From Clostridiaceae bacterium (GTDB lineage Bacteria; Bacillota; Clostridia; Saccharofermentanales; UBA5734), in contig JAAZFW010000260.1 of assembly GCA_012511525.1 (NCBI GenBank), forward strand, positions 1-8,595: DNA of 8,595 bases, given 5' to 3'. The notes beneath the pieces are model-generated. The model did not search any database. It worked only from the letters and a program-made list of their open reading frames with translations, and was not told where the DNA came from. The translations under genes and the position numbers were made by a program. Of this stretch, positions 7,576 through 8,595 are shown piece after piece. The first letter of the stretch is position 1. The number at the start of each line of letters is the position of its first letter.

Positions 7576-8595
7576 TCAGGGCTTGGCCGGACCCAGGAAC
7601 ACCGCCAGGGGCTGGAGCATATACGTCCTTTCGGAAGATTTCGCATCCGACCACTCCATGTAGATGCTCTGAAAGACGATGGTCAGTTCGACCTCGCCCG
7701 CAACCGTGCTGTAGAACATGTCGTTGAAAGCAACATCCTGCCCGCCGGTTCCCGCATAGCGCTCAGCCAGTTCGCCGAGCCAGGCTTCGAGACCGGCATC
7801 GGCGATCTTTTGGTCGTTTTTCTCGATCACCAGGCGGGCCGTCGAACGATCCTGCGCCTGGTTTAAACGAACCGTGTAGCGGTCCGACTGCCGTGTAAAC
7901 ACGGCCAGGGTTTCGCTTTCCTCTTTGAACATAACGAAAGCGGCTTGCTCATACGCACCGACCGGCAAAGTACCGACAGGCAATATCAGGCTGATGGCCT
8001 GCCTGGCCGGCTGAGGTTCGCCCTGGTCATCCTTCGAATAGGGAAAACCGAAAACGCGTGAAAAGTCGGATGTGGTATCCAGGGACTCGGAGAACCAGTC
8101 CGCCTGCCAGCCTTCGTTATACAGCAGGAAAAAGGCCGCGTCCGAGATCAAGGCCTTATCAGCCTGACTGATGTCCTGCCTGGCCGGCTCGATCTGGCCG
8201 TCGATAAACATCTGGTTGCGCACCAGGGCCGATTTACGGCGCTCGGTCTGGGCCAGCGCCGGGGCGTCCAGAAAGCCTGACAAAGGCAGGACGGCCAGCA
8301 GGGCAAGACCGGAAGCGATAAATGCCGTGATGCGGGAGCGCTTAACGGATCCGATCAGCAGCACCGACGCGCTGGAGACGGCAAACAGCCAGACCAGGGC
8401 GGCGAAATAGGTTCCGGTCTGCAGGCCATGCGCCTGAAGCTCACCAAACCAGACATAAGCCTCAAAGGCTAAAAAAAGCAGCGCCGCGGCCGGGAAAAGG
8501 CGCTGGAACAGCCGGGTCGTCCGTCGATTATCGCGGCTGGTCATGATCATCAGGAAGATGCCGCTGAACACATAGGCAGAAAAGATGACGGACAG
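7576..8595 (-). CDS. membrane protein, probably DUF4153-like, C-terminal part (5' end outside window)
   Basis: The frame stays open to the right edge, so the GTG at 8571 is probably not the start: the codons before it (LSVIFSAY) continue a membrane segment. The 339 visible residues have about four membrane segments (1-18, 33-53, 61-82, 88-110), then about 230 soluble residues. The junction, with RRKSALVRNQ, FIDGQIEPARQDISQADKALIS and a mix of aromatic and charged residues, resembles the C-terminal region of DUF4153 membrane proteins as I remember them. That match is from memory and the function of the family is poorly known. The soluble part has no cysteine and no catalytic motif I recognise; its orientation is uncertain. 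It converges on the dehydrogenase gene with a 12-bp gap and is separate from the ABC operon. Confidence 0.55.
   Translation of the reverse strand: MSVIFSAYVFSGIFLMIMTSRDNRRTTRLFQRLFPAAALLFLAFEAYVWFGELQAHGLQTGTYFAALVWLFAVSSASVLLIGSVKRSRITAFIASGLALLAVLPLSGFLDAPALAQTERRKSALVRNQMFIDGQIEPARQDISQADKALISDAAFFLLYNEGWQADWFSESLDTTSDFSRVFGFPYSKDDQGEPQPARQAISLILPVGTLPVGAYEQAAFVMFKEESETLAVFTRQSDRYTVRLNQAQDRSTARLVIEKNDQKIADAGLEAWLGELAERYAGTGGQDVAFNDMFYSTVAGEVELTIVFQSIYMEWSDAKSSERTYMLQPLAVFLGPAKP

Noticed and set aside
7998..8189. 15-bp direct repeat CCTGCCTGGCCGGCT (7998-8012 and 8175-8189)
   Set aside because: Both copies encode a PARQ-containing segment of the same protein (QPARQAIS and EPARQDIS). No further similarity flanks them, so a mobile or regulatory repeat is not supported; it may be chance or a minor internal similarity.

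Overview
The window is GC-rich bacterial DNA with strong purine-rich ribosome binding sites (AAAGGAG, GGAGG, AAAGGAGG) and gene families common in anaerobic Gram-positive bacteria: a GH38 alpha-mannosidase, a heterodimeric ABC exporter of the BmrCD/TM287-288 type and a DUF4153-like membrane protein. A Clostridia-like member of the Bacillota is my best guess. This is inference from style and gene families, since the window holds no rRNA or other marker gene. I see no mobile element, CRISPR array, tRNA or rRNA.

Layout. (1) Positions 1-2600, plus strand: the 3' part of a GH38 alpha-mannosidase, followed after 16 bp by an aldo/keto reductase whose ribosome binding site abuts the mannosidase stop codon. 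This looks like a glycan-use transcription unit that begins upstream of the window. (2) Positions 2553-6598, minus strand: promoter, a 36-residue small ORF that ORF callers would usually miss, a structured leader of about 140 nt, then two ABC half-transporter genes. The last gene runs 48 bp tail-to-tail into the aldo/keto reductase gene. (3) Positions 6620-7563, plus strand: an extended -10 promoter and a beta-hydroxyacid dehydrogenase, divergent from the ABC operon. (4) Positions 7576-8595, minus strand: the C-terminal part of a membrane protein, probably DUF4153-like, which continues beyond the window edge.

How the parts work together. The two ABC proteins complement each other. The first has a degenerate Walker B (Asp-Asp) and a perfect LSGGQ; the second has a normal Walker B (Asp-Glu) and a deviant LSTGQ. 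In the head-to-tail dimer both deviations fall in the same nucleotide site, as expected of a heterodimeric exporter with one catalytic and one degenerate site. The small ORF lies between a good promoter and this operon, and several mutually exclusive pairings can be drawn in the RNA that follows it. This resembles Bacillus subtilis bmrB-bmrC-bmrD, where translation of a leader peptide controls a heterodimeric drug exporter. The leader-peptide attenuation idea is the most interesting hypothesis here; it is not proven. The mannosidase/reductase pair, the dehydrogenase and the membrane protein show no clear functional link to the exporter.
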